Shown here: piece after piece, positions 7,824 through 16,995 of the stretch
Layout of the letters: every line of letters starts with the position of its first letter
Numbering within the stretch: the stretch's first letter is position 1
Assembly (NCBI GenBank): GCA_963665575.2
Contig: CAXXDW010000005.1
Location: forward strand, 310,001 to 374,000
Direction of reading: 5' to 3'
From: Rariloculus sp963665575
GTDB lineage: Bacteria; Pseudomonadota; Gammaproteobacteria; Steroidobacterales; Rariloculaceae
DNA: 64,000 bases
The notes under the pieces: generated by a model
Seen by the model: only the letters and a program-made list of their open reading frames with translations
Database searches by the model: none
Told to the model about the DNA's origin: nothing
Position numbers and translations under genes: made by a program

Positions 7824-9905
7824 TCACAAGAGTCGCCTGGCGCGACAGATTTCCTGAAGTGTCTTCTCCTTGAGGCGAGCCCGGCTCGCCGAACTCCGCA
7901 TGCCGGGTACCAGCGCCTGGATCACTTTGTCGCTGATGGATTCCGCCCGGTAATCGCTGGCGATTCTCATCACCGTGTGCTCGTGAACCAGCGAGTAGGA
8001 ATGCACGTAATAGACAAAAAAGGTGCCGGGTGTTGCGTGACCGGTGATCTTGATCAGGGAGATCAAGTCGTACGGTCTGGCGTCCCCTTCGAGGGACACA
8101 ATGCCCGCGAAGAATTCGAGGAGCTTGTCTTGCCGTTCGGTCTGGTAGATTTCGTGCGAGCGGTCGCGATGGTCGAGCAGGATGTCCGGATGGCGAAGCG
8201 CGTACCAACGAACAAAGAGAATGGAGCAGAAGGAATGCCGGAGCATGTGAATGTTGGCGGACTCGCCAAAGGCGAGCTTCAGTACAGCTCGGCACGCGGT
8301 AGAAAGAGAGTTGTAGCCGTACCCGGCCGAATCACCTGACGGGCCGAGGAAAGCGGTGCCAGAAAGAGGCCTTGGTGACGAGAACTGGTCGTGCCTGAGG
8401 CGCCATTCCCGTTTCACCAGCTCCAGTGCGTTCCGTCCCGCCAAGGCATGGAACGGAATTCGGCGACGAGCATTGGAGGTCTTCCCACGAACCACTTCGA
8501 TTTCAAGGGTCTCTAGGTCGTCATCGATGATGATGTCGTTGAGCGTCAGCTTGCGGACTTCCGATGCTCGCAATCCTCCGAAAAAGGCAAGGGCAATCGT
8601 GACCGCGATCTGACGATTGATGCCTTCATCGGAGTCCGACAACAAGCCCAGCAGGTGATCGATGGCATGCGGACTGACCAGCCGCCACTGGCCCGCGCCA
8701 CCGATGAACTCGCGCGACAGGCTGGCCAGGGATACGCGCGGAATCCCCAGTCCTGGACAGGCGAATCGCAGGAACCGGTTGTAGGCGTGTAGAACGAGTC
8801 CTTTTGTTCGCGAGGAAAATCGTCTGGCAGCCAGACGGTGCTCGATATTGTCACGGAAGTCGTCCGGGTCCCAGTCGGCCAGTGAGAACGCCTCGTCGCA
8901 ATCCAGCAGGCCCTTGATCACGCACCTGTCCAAATACGTTCTCAGTGTTGAGGCGGTGATGGAGCCGCCGTCAACGAAGCTGGCTTCGGCAAAGTCAATC
9001 GCGATTCGAGTGATGCACGCCTTCGGATAGAACTCCGGAACCTTGTCACGAGCCTGCGCGAGTATCCTTCGGGCCGTATCTTTCTTCACGGTCGTATCGC
9101 AGTGGCCCGGGATCCGTTCTCGCAGTCTGGCGCAAAGCCACCGAATGACGATTTTCGATTCCATGACCCAATCTCTGGCCAGGTCGGAGCGAACCGAAAG
9201 CGCCTCGTCGACCGGCCGGCGGCCATTCCGAAGTCTCAGATCCGAGACATTGGCTCGGGCCAGCAAATGGGAATAGGTTTCCTGCGATACCTGATTGAGT
9301 TGATATGAGTCGGCGTCGTCCTGAGACACGGGCCGAACGACATTCCTGAGCAGAGTGAAGTGATACGGTTCCGCGCCTGCCCGCATCGCAACGAACGGGG
9401 CCAGTTCGGCAAGGTCGGCCATCGAAAACGACCAGTCCGCCGCCGCAAGCTTGTTCGCCAGAGCCAACTGCTTCTTGAGCCTCGCAGCCAACTCGGCGTC
9501 AGTTGGCATTCTGGTGGCGGTGCCGAATCGCTCTTGCGACTCGACTGGCTTGCGGAATCTTGAACAATGGATGGACAACCTTGTCCTTATGGCCAGTCCC
9601 AGAATTGCCTTTCGTCCGGAACGGTCTCCGCGCTGAGCGGGAAGGCACACTCGATCCAGTTCTTGTGGCTTGCAATGCCAAAGCTCCCTCAACGTCTCGC
9701 GTGCGACCGACGCGGGCAATACCGAGTCGCTCATCAACGACAGATAGGTTCTTAACAGGCCGAGGTCCGGAACATCCGTGGATAGCGGTGCCTCGTGCCA
9801 TAGCCAGCGAACGAGATCGTCGAACTGCTTGATTCGCGAGTGGCGAAGAAGTGTCGACGGCAACAGCAAGCCGGATCGAGCCCGTTTCTTGACCTCGACA
9901 ACCAT
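7824..9905 (-). CDS. Large tyrosine recombinase (693 aa)
   Basis: A complete but unusually long tyrosine recombinase; typical family members are 300-450 aa. Catalytic residues sit in the last third: Arg near 444 (FGGLRASEVRKL), Lys in VRGKTSNARRRIPF, box II near 555 (HMLRHSFCSIL), then His and a Tyr cluster (KITGHATPGTFFVYYVHSY). The first 400 residues are not recognised and may carry extra DNA-binding domains. ATG at 9905, 11 bp after the upstream recombinase-like gene. It is probably the catalytic subunit of a multi-protein recombination system. Confidence 0.85.
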   Translation of the reverse strand: MVVEVKKRARSGLLLPSTLLRHSRIKQFDDLVRWLWHEAPLSTDVPDLGLLRTYLSLMSDSVLPASVARETLRELWHCKPQELDRVCLPAQRGDRSGRKAILGLAIRTRLSIHCSRFRKPVESQERFGTATRMPTDAELAARLKKQLALANKLAAADWSFSMADLAELAPFVAMRAGAEPYHFTLLRNVVRPVSQDDADSYQLNQVSQETYSHLLARANVSDLRLRNGRRPVDEALSVRSDLARDWVMESKIVIRWLCARLRERIPGHCDTTVKKDTARRILAQARDKVPEFYPKACITRIAIDFAEASFVDGGSITASTLRTYLDRCVIKGLLDCDEAFSLADWDPDDFRDNIEHRLAARRFSSRTKGLVLHAYNRFLRFACPGLGIPRVSLASLSREFIGGAGQWRLVSPHAIDHLLGLLSDSDEGINRQIAVTIALAFFGGLRASEVRKLTLNDIIIDDDLETLEIEVVRGKTSNARRRIPFHALAGRNALELVKREWRLRHDQFSSPRPLSGTAFLGPSGDSAGYGYNSLSTACRAVLKLAFGESANIHMLRHSFCSILFVRWYALRHPDILLDHRDRSHEIYQTERQDKLLEFFAGIVSLEGDARPYDLISLIKITGHATPGTFFVYYVHSYSLVHEHTVMRIASDYRAESISDKVIQALVPGMRSSASRARLKEKTLQEICRARRLL

Positions 9906-9916
9906 CGGTGTCTGCT

Positions 9917-12199
9917 TCAGCCATTGAGTTGGCCTATCGGGCGAAGCAACGATTCCGGCACGATTTCAGCATGCAGCGACTCAAGGGAACGAGCGAGCTG
10001 CCCGAAGTCGGCAACGGAAACCGTTGACCAGGCGCCGAAGGGTTCACGTCCGATGATCTTGTGACCGTGGTGCTCGTCGCTCTGCCAGCGCGGCACCCTG
10101 GCGCCCAGTTCTTGTGTGCTTACGTGACGCAGGACGTTGTAGGGTTCATCTCCAACCAGGATTCCCGGCAGCTCCGTTACAAGTGTCCTGAAGTTGCGGG
10201 CCCGAATCCGATTCCCGATGAGCAATCCCTTTTCCGGGTCGTATCGAAACAGCCGGGCCAGGTCTGACTTCGGCTCGTCAAACCGAAGGGAAACCGCGAT
10301 GTTCGACAGAGCGTGCCGAGCGAAATCCAGATTAGCCTCGCGAACTTCAAGCATCTTTTCGTGGATTGTGGAAACCACCGAGAGTGAACGCTCCGAAAAG
10401 TGTCGAGATCCTTTGTCGGCGACAAGTGCACCGTAGCGGGCTCCCGTTATCGACGCGTCGCCAACCTTGCCTATGGGGCGCAACCCGACACCCATTTCCT
10501 GCAATGCGTAGCAACCGAGTTCATGCGAACTGAGCGCGTCCATTAGCCGATCGACATGTAGTGCGCAGCGCTCCATCCTGAGGGCGCTGGCCCGTTTGAC
10601 ATACAGCGTGCCTATTGCGTGCAGGAGCTCGGCTGCGAAACGTCTTCCTCTCGACGATTTCCGGAAGATTGGGCCGTCGTGTGCTGGCGGCAGACGTCCG
10701 AATTCAAGCCGAAAGGCATCCGGCAGACACCAGGCCGAGACCGCGCGGGAATAGGCGCGCTCGAAATTCTTGAAGACGCCTTTAACGGTCGCCGGATAAT
10801 AGGCACTGATCGCAAGAAGCGCGGGTGGCACACGGCCTCTCAGTGCCGCTCGATCCAGGGCACAGAGCCCGAGGCGCTTCATGTGGGTCCGGCTTCCTGC
10901 ACGAAGCCTTGCCAAGGTAGGCGTTTGTCCGGCGCGCACCTCCGCGAAGGTGCGTGCCTTGCGGCGAAGCGCCGCCACGATTGATTCTTGATTCAGCGAC
11001 CGGGCGATTTCCAACAGTCCTGCGGCGATGCGCTCCCCGACAGGAAAGAATGCTCGTCCACATGTCTCGAAAGTCACCTCCGATACTTTCACGCGGCGCC
11101 TTCGCAGAATGTTGTACACGACGGCGTTGTGTTCCGCGCAAACAAGGATTTCATCGTCGCTCGGGTTGTGGTGTTCTGGTGACCTTTCGACGATCGGTCG
11201 GTGGAAATTGAGTCCCATGAACGCAACGAACCACGTCAAGGCGAATGACGCTTCATCAGCGGTGCGTTCGGTATGAAGCAGAAAAGCTCGCTGAGTGCTC
11301 AGAGAGCACGCTGACATGTCGGCAATCGTACAGACATTGGTTCGTGCAAACCCCGACCGGATGCCACGGTTGATGCGGTGTTGATCACAGCGGGTGGACT
11401 GATGGGGATAGGTGACGCCAAACGTAACGCCGGTGTCGTCAGCGATTTCTTCGCTGGCGCGCGCCGACATCAACCGGATCGGGCGCGTCTCCGACACAAG
11501 GTGGGCCGGTGAAAGCACGATTTCGCCGCCGATTGGACGGATGCGCTCGTGCGAGCTTGTTCCCTTGGGTTTAACGCCACCGAAGAGAAGCGCTCCACTT
11601 AGGATCAGATCGGTGTGATGAAACTTCTTGCGATTCGTTACAGAAAGGTCCGACCGTGCCAGAAAATGCTGGACAAATCTGTGCAACCCATCCTTCAGAC
11701 CCGACAAGTCATGCGAAACAGTCTCATCGGAGAATCGCCAATAAAGTCGACAGGTATCTCGGAAGGAAAGGAAATGTCGATAGTACATCACGCCACTGAA
11801 TCTTGGCGGAACGGCAGCTCGTTGTGTCAGCATGGCGACGAGTTGCACGGCATGTATTCCAGCATCGTTGTGCCGACGACCCTCGTCGTACAGGTGCATC
11901 ATGGCAAAATACTGTGGGTGAGACATTTCGCTTTTTCGCGCGTGTCCGTCGAATCTTCGTCCAGCCCGTGCGATGTATCGCCACACGAGGCGATAGGTCG
12001 CCTTGTCTATTATTCTGGCGACATACAGGACGGTGCTGGCTCGCAGAACGTCATCCACTGCAAGCGGGGGCATGGCAAGCCTCAGAATGCTCTCAACGGC
12101 TTCCTGTTGCTCGAACGATGTCCATGCATGCGGAATCCGATCCATCGCCTCCCGGACGGCATCGATCGGGTTCTTGGAATAAATGTTATTCCGCTTCAT
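9917..12199 (-). CDS. Recombinase-fold-like protein lacking a visible nucleophile (760 aa)
   Basis: The family is not recognised with confidence. Near residue 691 it has VLRHVSTQELGARVPRW, resembling the HxxRH box of tyrosine recombinases, and then EHHGHKIIGREPFGAW, which aligns with the GH...Y segment but has no Tyr at the nucleophile position. It may therefore be a catalytically dead recombinase-fold partner of the 693-aa enzyme downstream. The rest is helical and rich in Arg and His. The ATG at 12199 overlaps the preceding gene by 14 bp, indicating translational coupling. Confidence 0.6.
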   Translation of the reverse strand: MKRNNIYSKNPIDAVREAMDRIPHAWTSFEQQEAVESILRLAMPPLAVDDVLRASTVLYVARIIDKATYRLVWRYIARAGRRFDGHARKSEMSHPQYFAMMHLYDEGRRHNDAGIHAVQLVAMLTQRAAVPPRFSGVMYYRHFLSFRDTCRLYWRFSDETVSHDLSGLKDGLHRFVQHFLARSDLSVTNRKKFHHTDLILSGALLFGGVKPKGTSSHERIRPIGGEIVLSPAHLVSETRPIRLMSARASEEIADDTGVTFGVTYPHQSTRCDQHRINRGIRSGFARTNVCTIADMSACSLSTQRAFLLHTERTADEASFALTWFVAFMGLNFHRPIVERSPEHHNPSDDEILVCAEHNAVVYNILRRRRVKVSEVTFETCGRAFFPVGERIAAGLLEIARSLNQESIVAALRRKARTFAEVRAGQTPTLARLRAGSRTHMKRLGLCALDRAALRGRVPPALLAISAYYPATVKGVFKNFERAYSRAVSAWCLPDAFRLEFGRLPPAHDGPIFRKSSRGRRFAAELLHAIGTLYVKRASALRMERCALHVDRLMDALSSHELGCYALQEMGVGLRPIGKVGDASITGARYGALVADKGSRHFSERSLSVVSTIHEKMLEVREANLDFARHALSNIAVSLRFDEPKSDLARLFRYDPEKGLLIGNRIRARNFRTLVTELPGILVGDEPYNVLRHVSTQELGARVPRWQSDEHHGHKIIGREPFGAWSTVSVADFGQLARSLESLHAEIVPESLLRPIGQLNG

Positions 12200-12908
12200 C
12201 AGAGAAAAAATCCTGTTGCAGCGGACTTTCAGTCTTGTCAGTCGAGAATTGCGTCTCCCCGTTCTCGCGACGACCGTATCTTCTCCTGTCTAGGCCGTTT
12301 CCCCGCGATGGTAGGGTCACCGTTCGGTGAGCGGAGCGTCGAGCGCTTGGCCTGGTGCGGTCTCGTTGTGCGTTCTTCACGCGTTCGGACCTGAATCGAT
12401 ACCATGTTGCCCTGGGAATCCGCGCATCACCAATGAGCAGACAACTGGCTTGGTGCCCGCGAATGTCCAACTTGCGTTGGCTCACGAATTTTCTGGAAAT
12501 GGGATCAAGGGTGCCGTCGAAAAGGGCATCCAGGAACTCGGTACGGGACATCGAGCACCTGGTGGAATCGACATACACGCAATGTGTACGCAGTAACTCC
12601 AAATCCCGGGAGTATTCAGGTCCGGATTCAATTTCAATCGCTACGATGTATTTCGCAGTAACTCCTCTCAGGTCCAGTTCAAGTGCAAGCGGGTCGCTCA
12701 CCAGTGCGTACGTGTCGTCCCGATTTCGGGTCACGAACGGTTGGCGAAGCAGTGAAACGGTCTCGGCACCGTGGCAATCTCTGTCATGACGTTTCCCGAC
12801 GAGTCCCGCGATCGCGGGAACGCTGGCAATCGGAATCTCGACCTGGCGAGTGGGCAGTACCACTCCCGGCGGAACGTATGTCGGCTTGAATGCTCTTGAC
12901 GCGGACAT
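12186..12908 (-). CDS. Unknown first protein of the recombinase-helicase operon
   Basis: About 240 aa and of no family I recognise. The middle resembles an alpha/beta domain (KYIVAIEIESGPEYSRDLELLRTH). The C-terminal 70 residues are very basic and probably disordered or nucleic-acid binding (RDRTRPSARRSAHRTVTL), ending in an acidic tail. The start is uncertain: ATG at 12908 is chosen, though the frame extends to a TTG at 12947. Its stop overlaps the start of the 760-aa gene. Being first in a tightly packed operon, it may be a targeting or accessory factor for the recombinases. Confidence 0.6.
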   Translation of the reverse strand: MSASRAFKPTYVPPGVVLPTRQVEIPIASVPAIAGLVGKRHDRDCHGAETVSLLRQPFVTRNRDDTYALVSDPLALELDLRGVTAKYIVAIEIESGPEYSRDLELLRTHCVYVDSTRCSMSRTEFLDALFDGTLDPISRKFVSQRKLDIRGHQASCLLIGDARIPRATWYRFRSERVKNAQRDRTRPSARRSAHRTVTLPSRGNGLDRRRYGRRENGETQFSTDKTESPLQQDFFSDEAE

Positions 12909-12959
12909 GGTGCTGCGCGAGACTGGCGAAAGTACGTAAGTTCGCAAAAATAGTACCCA
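12909..12959. promoter_or_regulatory. Divergent promoter/operator region
   Basis: The short space between the recombinase-helicase operon and the divergent HTH gene carries an inverted repeat GCGAA (12926-12930) / TTCGC (12941-12945) around AGTACGTAAG, and a second AGTAC at 12952-12956. It is a plausible operator for the adjacent regulator. No clear -35/-10 pair was assigned. Confidence 0.4.
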
Positions 12960-13601
12960 TTGTCCGCCATTGCGTCAAACGATCAGTCCGCCTACTGGGT
13001 TGCGCGTCTCGAGGAGCTCAAGGAGCTAGAGAACTGCGCGACCTATACCAAGCTCGCTGCCTCGCTCGGAATGCGCAAGCAGATGCTCGCGAACGTGCGG
13101 CGGGGTGAGCAGGAATTGTCTGTCGAGGCAAAGCTGGAGGTGTTCAGGCGGCTGGATTTTGCAATTGCCGAATCGGACTACCTGCGCCTCTTCCCGCCGC
13201 GCATCAGGGTTCTGATCGATGAGCACATAGCCAAGATCTTCGACCCGCATGACGGCAACGGGTTCTTCGACGGTTTCTGGGTCGCCCGACTCGACGATTT
13301 GAAGCGCAAGTTCGGTGTCAGGACAGACCGGGCGCTCGCGAAAGCCCTGTCGATTCCTCCGTCAACGATTTCGGAAGTCCGTGCGGGAAACAACAGCCTT
13401 AGCACGGTCGCAAAGGTTCGGATTTTGGACCATCTGACCTACAAGGCGGCAGTCGATCTCCTACTGGATTTGTTGCCGCGAAGGGTCAAGAAGCGAGCTA
13501 AGGTCTACGAAGGGATGCGCTTTGTCGCCCGGGGCGAGACCTGTGCCGAGGGACTACCGGACGAGACGTCAATGAAGCACGCGACTTCTGTCCGACCCTG
13601 A
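12960..13601 (+). CDS. Tandem helix-turn-helix regulator
   Basis: A 213-aa protein with two similar halves. Residues 12-75 (YWVARLEELKELENCATYTKLAASLGMRK) and residues 100-165 (FWVARLDDLKRKFGVRTDRALAKALSIPP) each start with a (Y/F)WVARL(E/D)xLK signature and continue into a helix-turn-helix of phage Cro/CI type (KALSIPPSTISEVRAGNNSLS). An internal duplication is likely. The start is a TTG at 12960, since no ATG is available. Its divergent orientation and the inverted repeat between the genes suggest that it controls the recombinase-helicase operon and itself. Confidence 0.7.
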   Translation: MSAIASNDQSAYWVARLEELKELENCATYTKLAASLGMRKQMLANVRRGEQELSVEAKLEVFRRLDFAIAESDYLRLFPPRIRVLIDEHIAKIFDPHDGNGFFDGFWVARLDDLKRKFGVRTDRALAKALSIPPSTISEVRAGNNSLSTVAKVRILDHLTYKAAVDLLLDLLPRRVKKRAKVYEGMRFVARGETCAEGLPDETSMKHATSVRP

Positions 13602-13955
13602 CCCAGAAAAAGGAAGTCAGTCGAGGCTGCAGGCTTGGCAGCACAAGTACAATGGGATCCGGCCTCGCACTCGCAGTGAGTTCTCGCCGCAGGACCCCCC
13701 CAACCGGCTGAGCCCAACAAACTGAGGGTCTATAACGATTGTCGCAATCTGGAGGCCCGGAACCAGCGGCACGCCGGTTTCCGCTTCGTCACGACTGCAA
13801 GTTCCCAGCAGTGAATTGTGATGATTGGTGAGCAGCCTTCGATCAGCCCACCGACGGCCGAGACGTACACGGAAATGGGGCTTCCTTGATTCGAGAACCA
13901 CAATGAAGGTGCCGTAGCCCTGGCCGGAGTTGAGAGTCTGAAGACGCGCGCTAGA
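13602..13955. other. Gene-free stretch
   Basis: No convincing gene. A minus-strand frame at 13617-13901 encodes 94 aa of mixed composition without recognisable domains. The stretch sits between the HTH gene and a truncated YhaN-like gene, so it is probably decayed DNA at a junction. Confidence 0.35.
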
Positions 13956-15188
13956 GTGGAACGATTGGCCGCGAGAGTGGGCCGCGTGACTCTGGACGGC
14001 GAGTCGGTACCGGAATCCGGGATCAGAGCTTTCTCGGATTCAGAGGATCAATTGGCCGATGCCTATGAGGCTGCAGTTCACTCGGCGGACGATCTTGCCG
14101 ACCTTTGCTTCGGCAAGGCCGAGGCTGCAGCCCGTCTGGTGGTCACCGGGCGCCAGATCGCCGAAGACCAGGATCGACTCGAGAGCCTTCGCGAGGAGGC
14201 AGAGGCGCTCAACGCGCAGTGTCGGGCGCTCGATGCCGAGTGGCGCGAACTGTGGGCACAAGCGCCGTTCGAACCACTGTCACCCGACGAGATGCTGGAG
14301 TGGGTTACCGCGCGAAGGGCGACATTGAACGCGCACGCGCGTCGGGAAACTGCAGAGCGACAGTTAGCCGCGCTAAGCCGTCAGGAGGCAGAGACCCGAA
14401 CTCGCCTTGTTGACGCACTTTCCAAAATTGGTGTCGGAAGCGGTGACTTGGCTGGCCAACCGCTTGCTGTCGTCCTGGAAGTCGCCTCCGACGCGCTGCG
14501 CGAGCATGAGAAAGCCGTCGAAAGCGGACGCCGGTTGGTCGAGGCGCATCGCCAGGCCGTTGCGGATGCCGATCGCGAGCGCGAGTCGGCCAGGAGGTCC
14601 GAGGCGGAGTGGTCGGAATGGCAAAGTCACTGGGCGGTCGCTGTCGGCGCACTTGGACTCGATACCACAGTCGACCCGGAGGCAGTTGCCGCGCAGGTCG
14701 ATACGATCGATGAAATGCGCTCGATCGTCGACAAGGTCAATGACCTGCGTCACGAACGGATTGGCAAGATCGAAGCCGAAGTGACCGCGTTCGACGACGA
14801 TGTCGCGAGTCTCGCGGAGACCGTCGCACCCGATCTGGTTGGGCTCGCGCCTGAAGATGCCGTGATCAAGCTGGAGCGGCGTCTCGCCGACGCGCTACGC
14901 CTGCGGGACCGCGCGACTGAGAAGGACGAAGCCATCGCCACCCTTGAGCAGGGAATCGGGGAACGCGAAGCCGCGCGCCGTAACGCACAGGAAGTCATCG
15001 AACGTCTCCAGCTAACTGCGGGAGTCACACGTGTCGATCAATTCAAGGTTGCGATCGGGAAGTCGGATTCGTCGCGTGAGCTACTGGCAGAACGAACGCA
15101 GATACTTGTTGCGCTTGTAGGGGAAGGTGATGTCCTATGGTCCACATACCTATCGTGGGCAGCAGTGACCGGACGATGGCGGCGTTGA
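13956..15188 (+). pseudogene. Internal coiled-coil fragment of a YhaN/SMC-like ATPase
   Basis: A 410-aa, Ala/Glu/Arg-rich coiled coil. The segment WRELWAQAPFEPLSPDEMLEW matches the central linker of YhaN-type (AAA_27) ATPases, which pair with a YhaO-like nuclease in DNA repair or defence. The Walker A half that should precede it and the ABC signature and Walker B half that should follow are both absent. Near base 15130 the sequence leaves the coiled-coil pattern (VLWSTYLSWAAVTGRWRR). Both ends look cut, so a functional ATPase is not expected. Family placement is from memory of the linker motif. Confidence 0.6.
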
Positions 15189-15446
15189 AGTGCAAATGGA
15201 CGGCATTGTTTTGATGGGGTAGAGTCGAGGCTGTTGGCCGCGACACGGAAGCGCGTGGCTCACAAGCGATGCGGTGTGGCGGTGGTTTAGCTCGGTTTGG
15301 CGCCGATTGTTCCGCGCAAAAAGGTTGTATGGTCCCTAGGTACTGCCATAAACTCGCGGGCCGCAGGAGAGCAGGTTCCGCCGCGATTCAGGCTATTTCT
15401 GCTCCCAGAAGCGAATGTAAACGCCAGAAACGGAGAAGAACAACCA

Positions 15447-16040
15447 ATGGAATTGATCCAGGGTGCCGAATGGGTAGTCATAGCTATCTTGGCGGCAGGC
15501 TTTCTGACTAGCGCGTTCCTTATTGCGTCGGTTCAGGGCGACCTCAGGCTTCGAGAGGAATCTGGACTGAACACGGATGAGCAAGCCACGGAGATGTTCA
15601 TTGACTTGGTGAATCAGACTCGCCATCAGATTGACATTCACGATGACGGCAACGACTTTTCGGGTTCGATGTACAACAGCCAGGACGTCATGGACGCACT
15701 GCGAGAGCGGATAGGTAGACGCAACATCAAGGTTAGATGCCTCTTCAACGATGCGGACCAGTCCCTAGAACTGCTCAACTTGGCTCGCTCGGAGGAAATC
15801 CGAAACCGCATCGAGATCTGGTATCTGAACGGCGGCAGACAAGAGCCGGACACCCACTACAAGATAGTGGACAGTGGACGACTCGTTCACCTTTCGAGGC
15901 ACGGCCACGGAGCCAGCGAGAGGGGGTATAGACTCCGAAAAGCGCAGCGGTGGTGGGAGTTCAGCACTCGCTATCGAATCAGTAAGCAGTTCAGGGATCA
16001 CTTCGAGCACGGATTGAAGAACGCCATTCAGGCCGTATAG
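15447..16040 (+). CDS. Membrane-anchored PLD-like protein
   Basis: A 197-aa protein. An N-terminal transmembrane helix (WVVIAILAAGFLTSAFLIA) is followed by a cytoplasmic domain with one HKD-type motif, THYKIVDSGRLVHLSRHGHG (HxK then Asp), as in half of a phospholipase D/Nuc superfamily site; PLD-fold nucleases act as dimers of such halves. A strand NIKVRCLFND and QIDIHDDG precede it. ATG 15447 has a GGAGAAG Shine-Dalgarno; the frame extends upstream without a better start. A three-gene cluster follows at 3-bp or overlapping spacing. Lipid hydrolysis is an alternative to nuclease activity. Confidence 0.65.
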   Translation: MELIQGAEWVVIAILAAGFLTSAFLIASVQGDLRLREESGLNTDEQATEMFIDLVNQTRHQIDIHDDGNDFSGSMYNSQDVMDALRERIGRRNIKVRCLFNDADQSLELLNLARSEEIRNRIEIWYLNGGRQEPDTHYKIVDSGRLVHLSRHGHGASERGYRLRKAQRWWEFSTRYRISKQFRDHFEHGLKNAIQAV

Positions 16041-16043
16041 CCC

Positions 16044-16421
16044 ATGCAGGAGGGGATTGAAGCAGCCACCCTGGCGCTGCCCGAGGCGCCGCTGTATATC
16101 GTCGTCGCCATCTTCGTAGCGATCACCGCCATGACTGCGGCAGATGTTCGGGAAGCGGGACGGCTACTACCCCGGATCGGCGTAAACGCTATGGCTTTGA
16201 CACTGTTCGCAGGATCGTGGATAGCCCTCTTCCACATCATCTTGGCGATAGTCGGCCGGAACGATATCGACGCGCTGTCGGCAGGGGCGGCGTTGGGAAT
16301 GATCGCGCATTGTCTGGTGCTGATTCTGCTCCTTGTTGGTGTGACCATTTGGTATTTCGTGGTCGCCATCTACAAGGAAACACCCGCAGGGATGCCCACA
16401 AATCCGGTAGCCAATTCGTGA
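16044..16421 (+). CDS. Small three-helix membrane protein
   Basis: A 125-aa protein with three predicted transmembrane segments (LYIVVAIFVAITAMTAA, AMALTLFAGSWIALFHIILAIV, LVLILLLVGVTIWYFVVAIY) and no recognisable family. It starts 3 bp after the PLD-like gene and overlaps the next start codon (GTGA), so it is cotranscribed with both. It might anchor or regulate the neighbouring nuclease-like proteins. Confidence 0.6.
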   Translation: MQEGIEAATLALPEAPLYIVVAIFVAITAMTAADVREAGRLLPRIGVNAMALTLFAGSWIALFHIILAIVGRNDIDALSAGAALGMIAHCLVLILLLVGVTIWYFVVAIYKETPAGMPTNPVANS

Positions 16422-16744
16422 GCAATTCGAAGATCGTTTCGTGGGGTGGCTACGACTTCACAAGCTACGACCCCACACAAACAAACTGGAACGATGTACC
16501 CGGTGTCTACATCTTCGCGGGGACGAGCCCAGACGGACGATGGTGGCGGGCCAAGTACGTCGGACAAACGACATCGTTCAGATCACGTCTAGGTGCGGCG
16601 AACAACAGTCATGAACGCTGGCCAGAGGCAATTCGTCAGGGTGCGACTCACGTTCATGCCCGCGTGATGCAGAACGAGATAGAACGGAGGTCGCTGGAAT
16701 CGATTCTAATCGAAACATACAACCCTCCGATGAACGCGGTGTAG
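16418..16744 (+). CDS. GIY-YIG-like nuclease-fold protein
   Basis: A 108-aa protein. GVYIFAGTSPDGRWWRAKYVGQTTSFRSRL matches the GIY...YVGQT..  pattern of the GIY-YIG nuclease core, with the Arg of RSRL in the following helix and a late Glu (ERRSLESILIETYNPPMN) in the metal-binding position. This is near the minimum size for a free-standing GIY-YIG domain. The GTG at 16418 overlaps the upstream stop. The whole protein is the domain, so targeting must come from partners or from substrate structure. Confidence 0.75.
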   Translation: MSNSKIVSWGGYDFTSYDPTQTNWNDVPGVYIFAGTSPDGRWWRAKYVGQTTSFRSRLGAANNSHERWPEAIRQGATHVHARVMQNEIERRSLESILIETYNPPMNAV

Positions 16745-16995
16745 ACAAGCGGAGTCCCCGGAAGCCTTCGGATTGCGTACCGTCCACGCCAAAGGTGTTT
16801 TCTCACCTAAACACAATGCCGGCGTAGTGTTCGCCTTTTCCGCCCAGGGGGCGCCGTGAGCGTTCCCGCCGGTCCCGCAGGCAGCTAAACTCCGAACAGT
16901 TCCCAAATCAAATTTTCAGGTTCCGCGTGCAGCTTCGCACCTAGGCCGGCGAGCGCAAGTACCTCACCGCGGATGAGATCGAGCGCTTTACCGCG

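Noticed and set aside
13617..13901. 94-aa minus-strand frame in a gap
   Set aside because: No start signal, domain or neighbour support.
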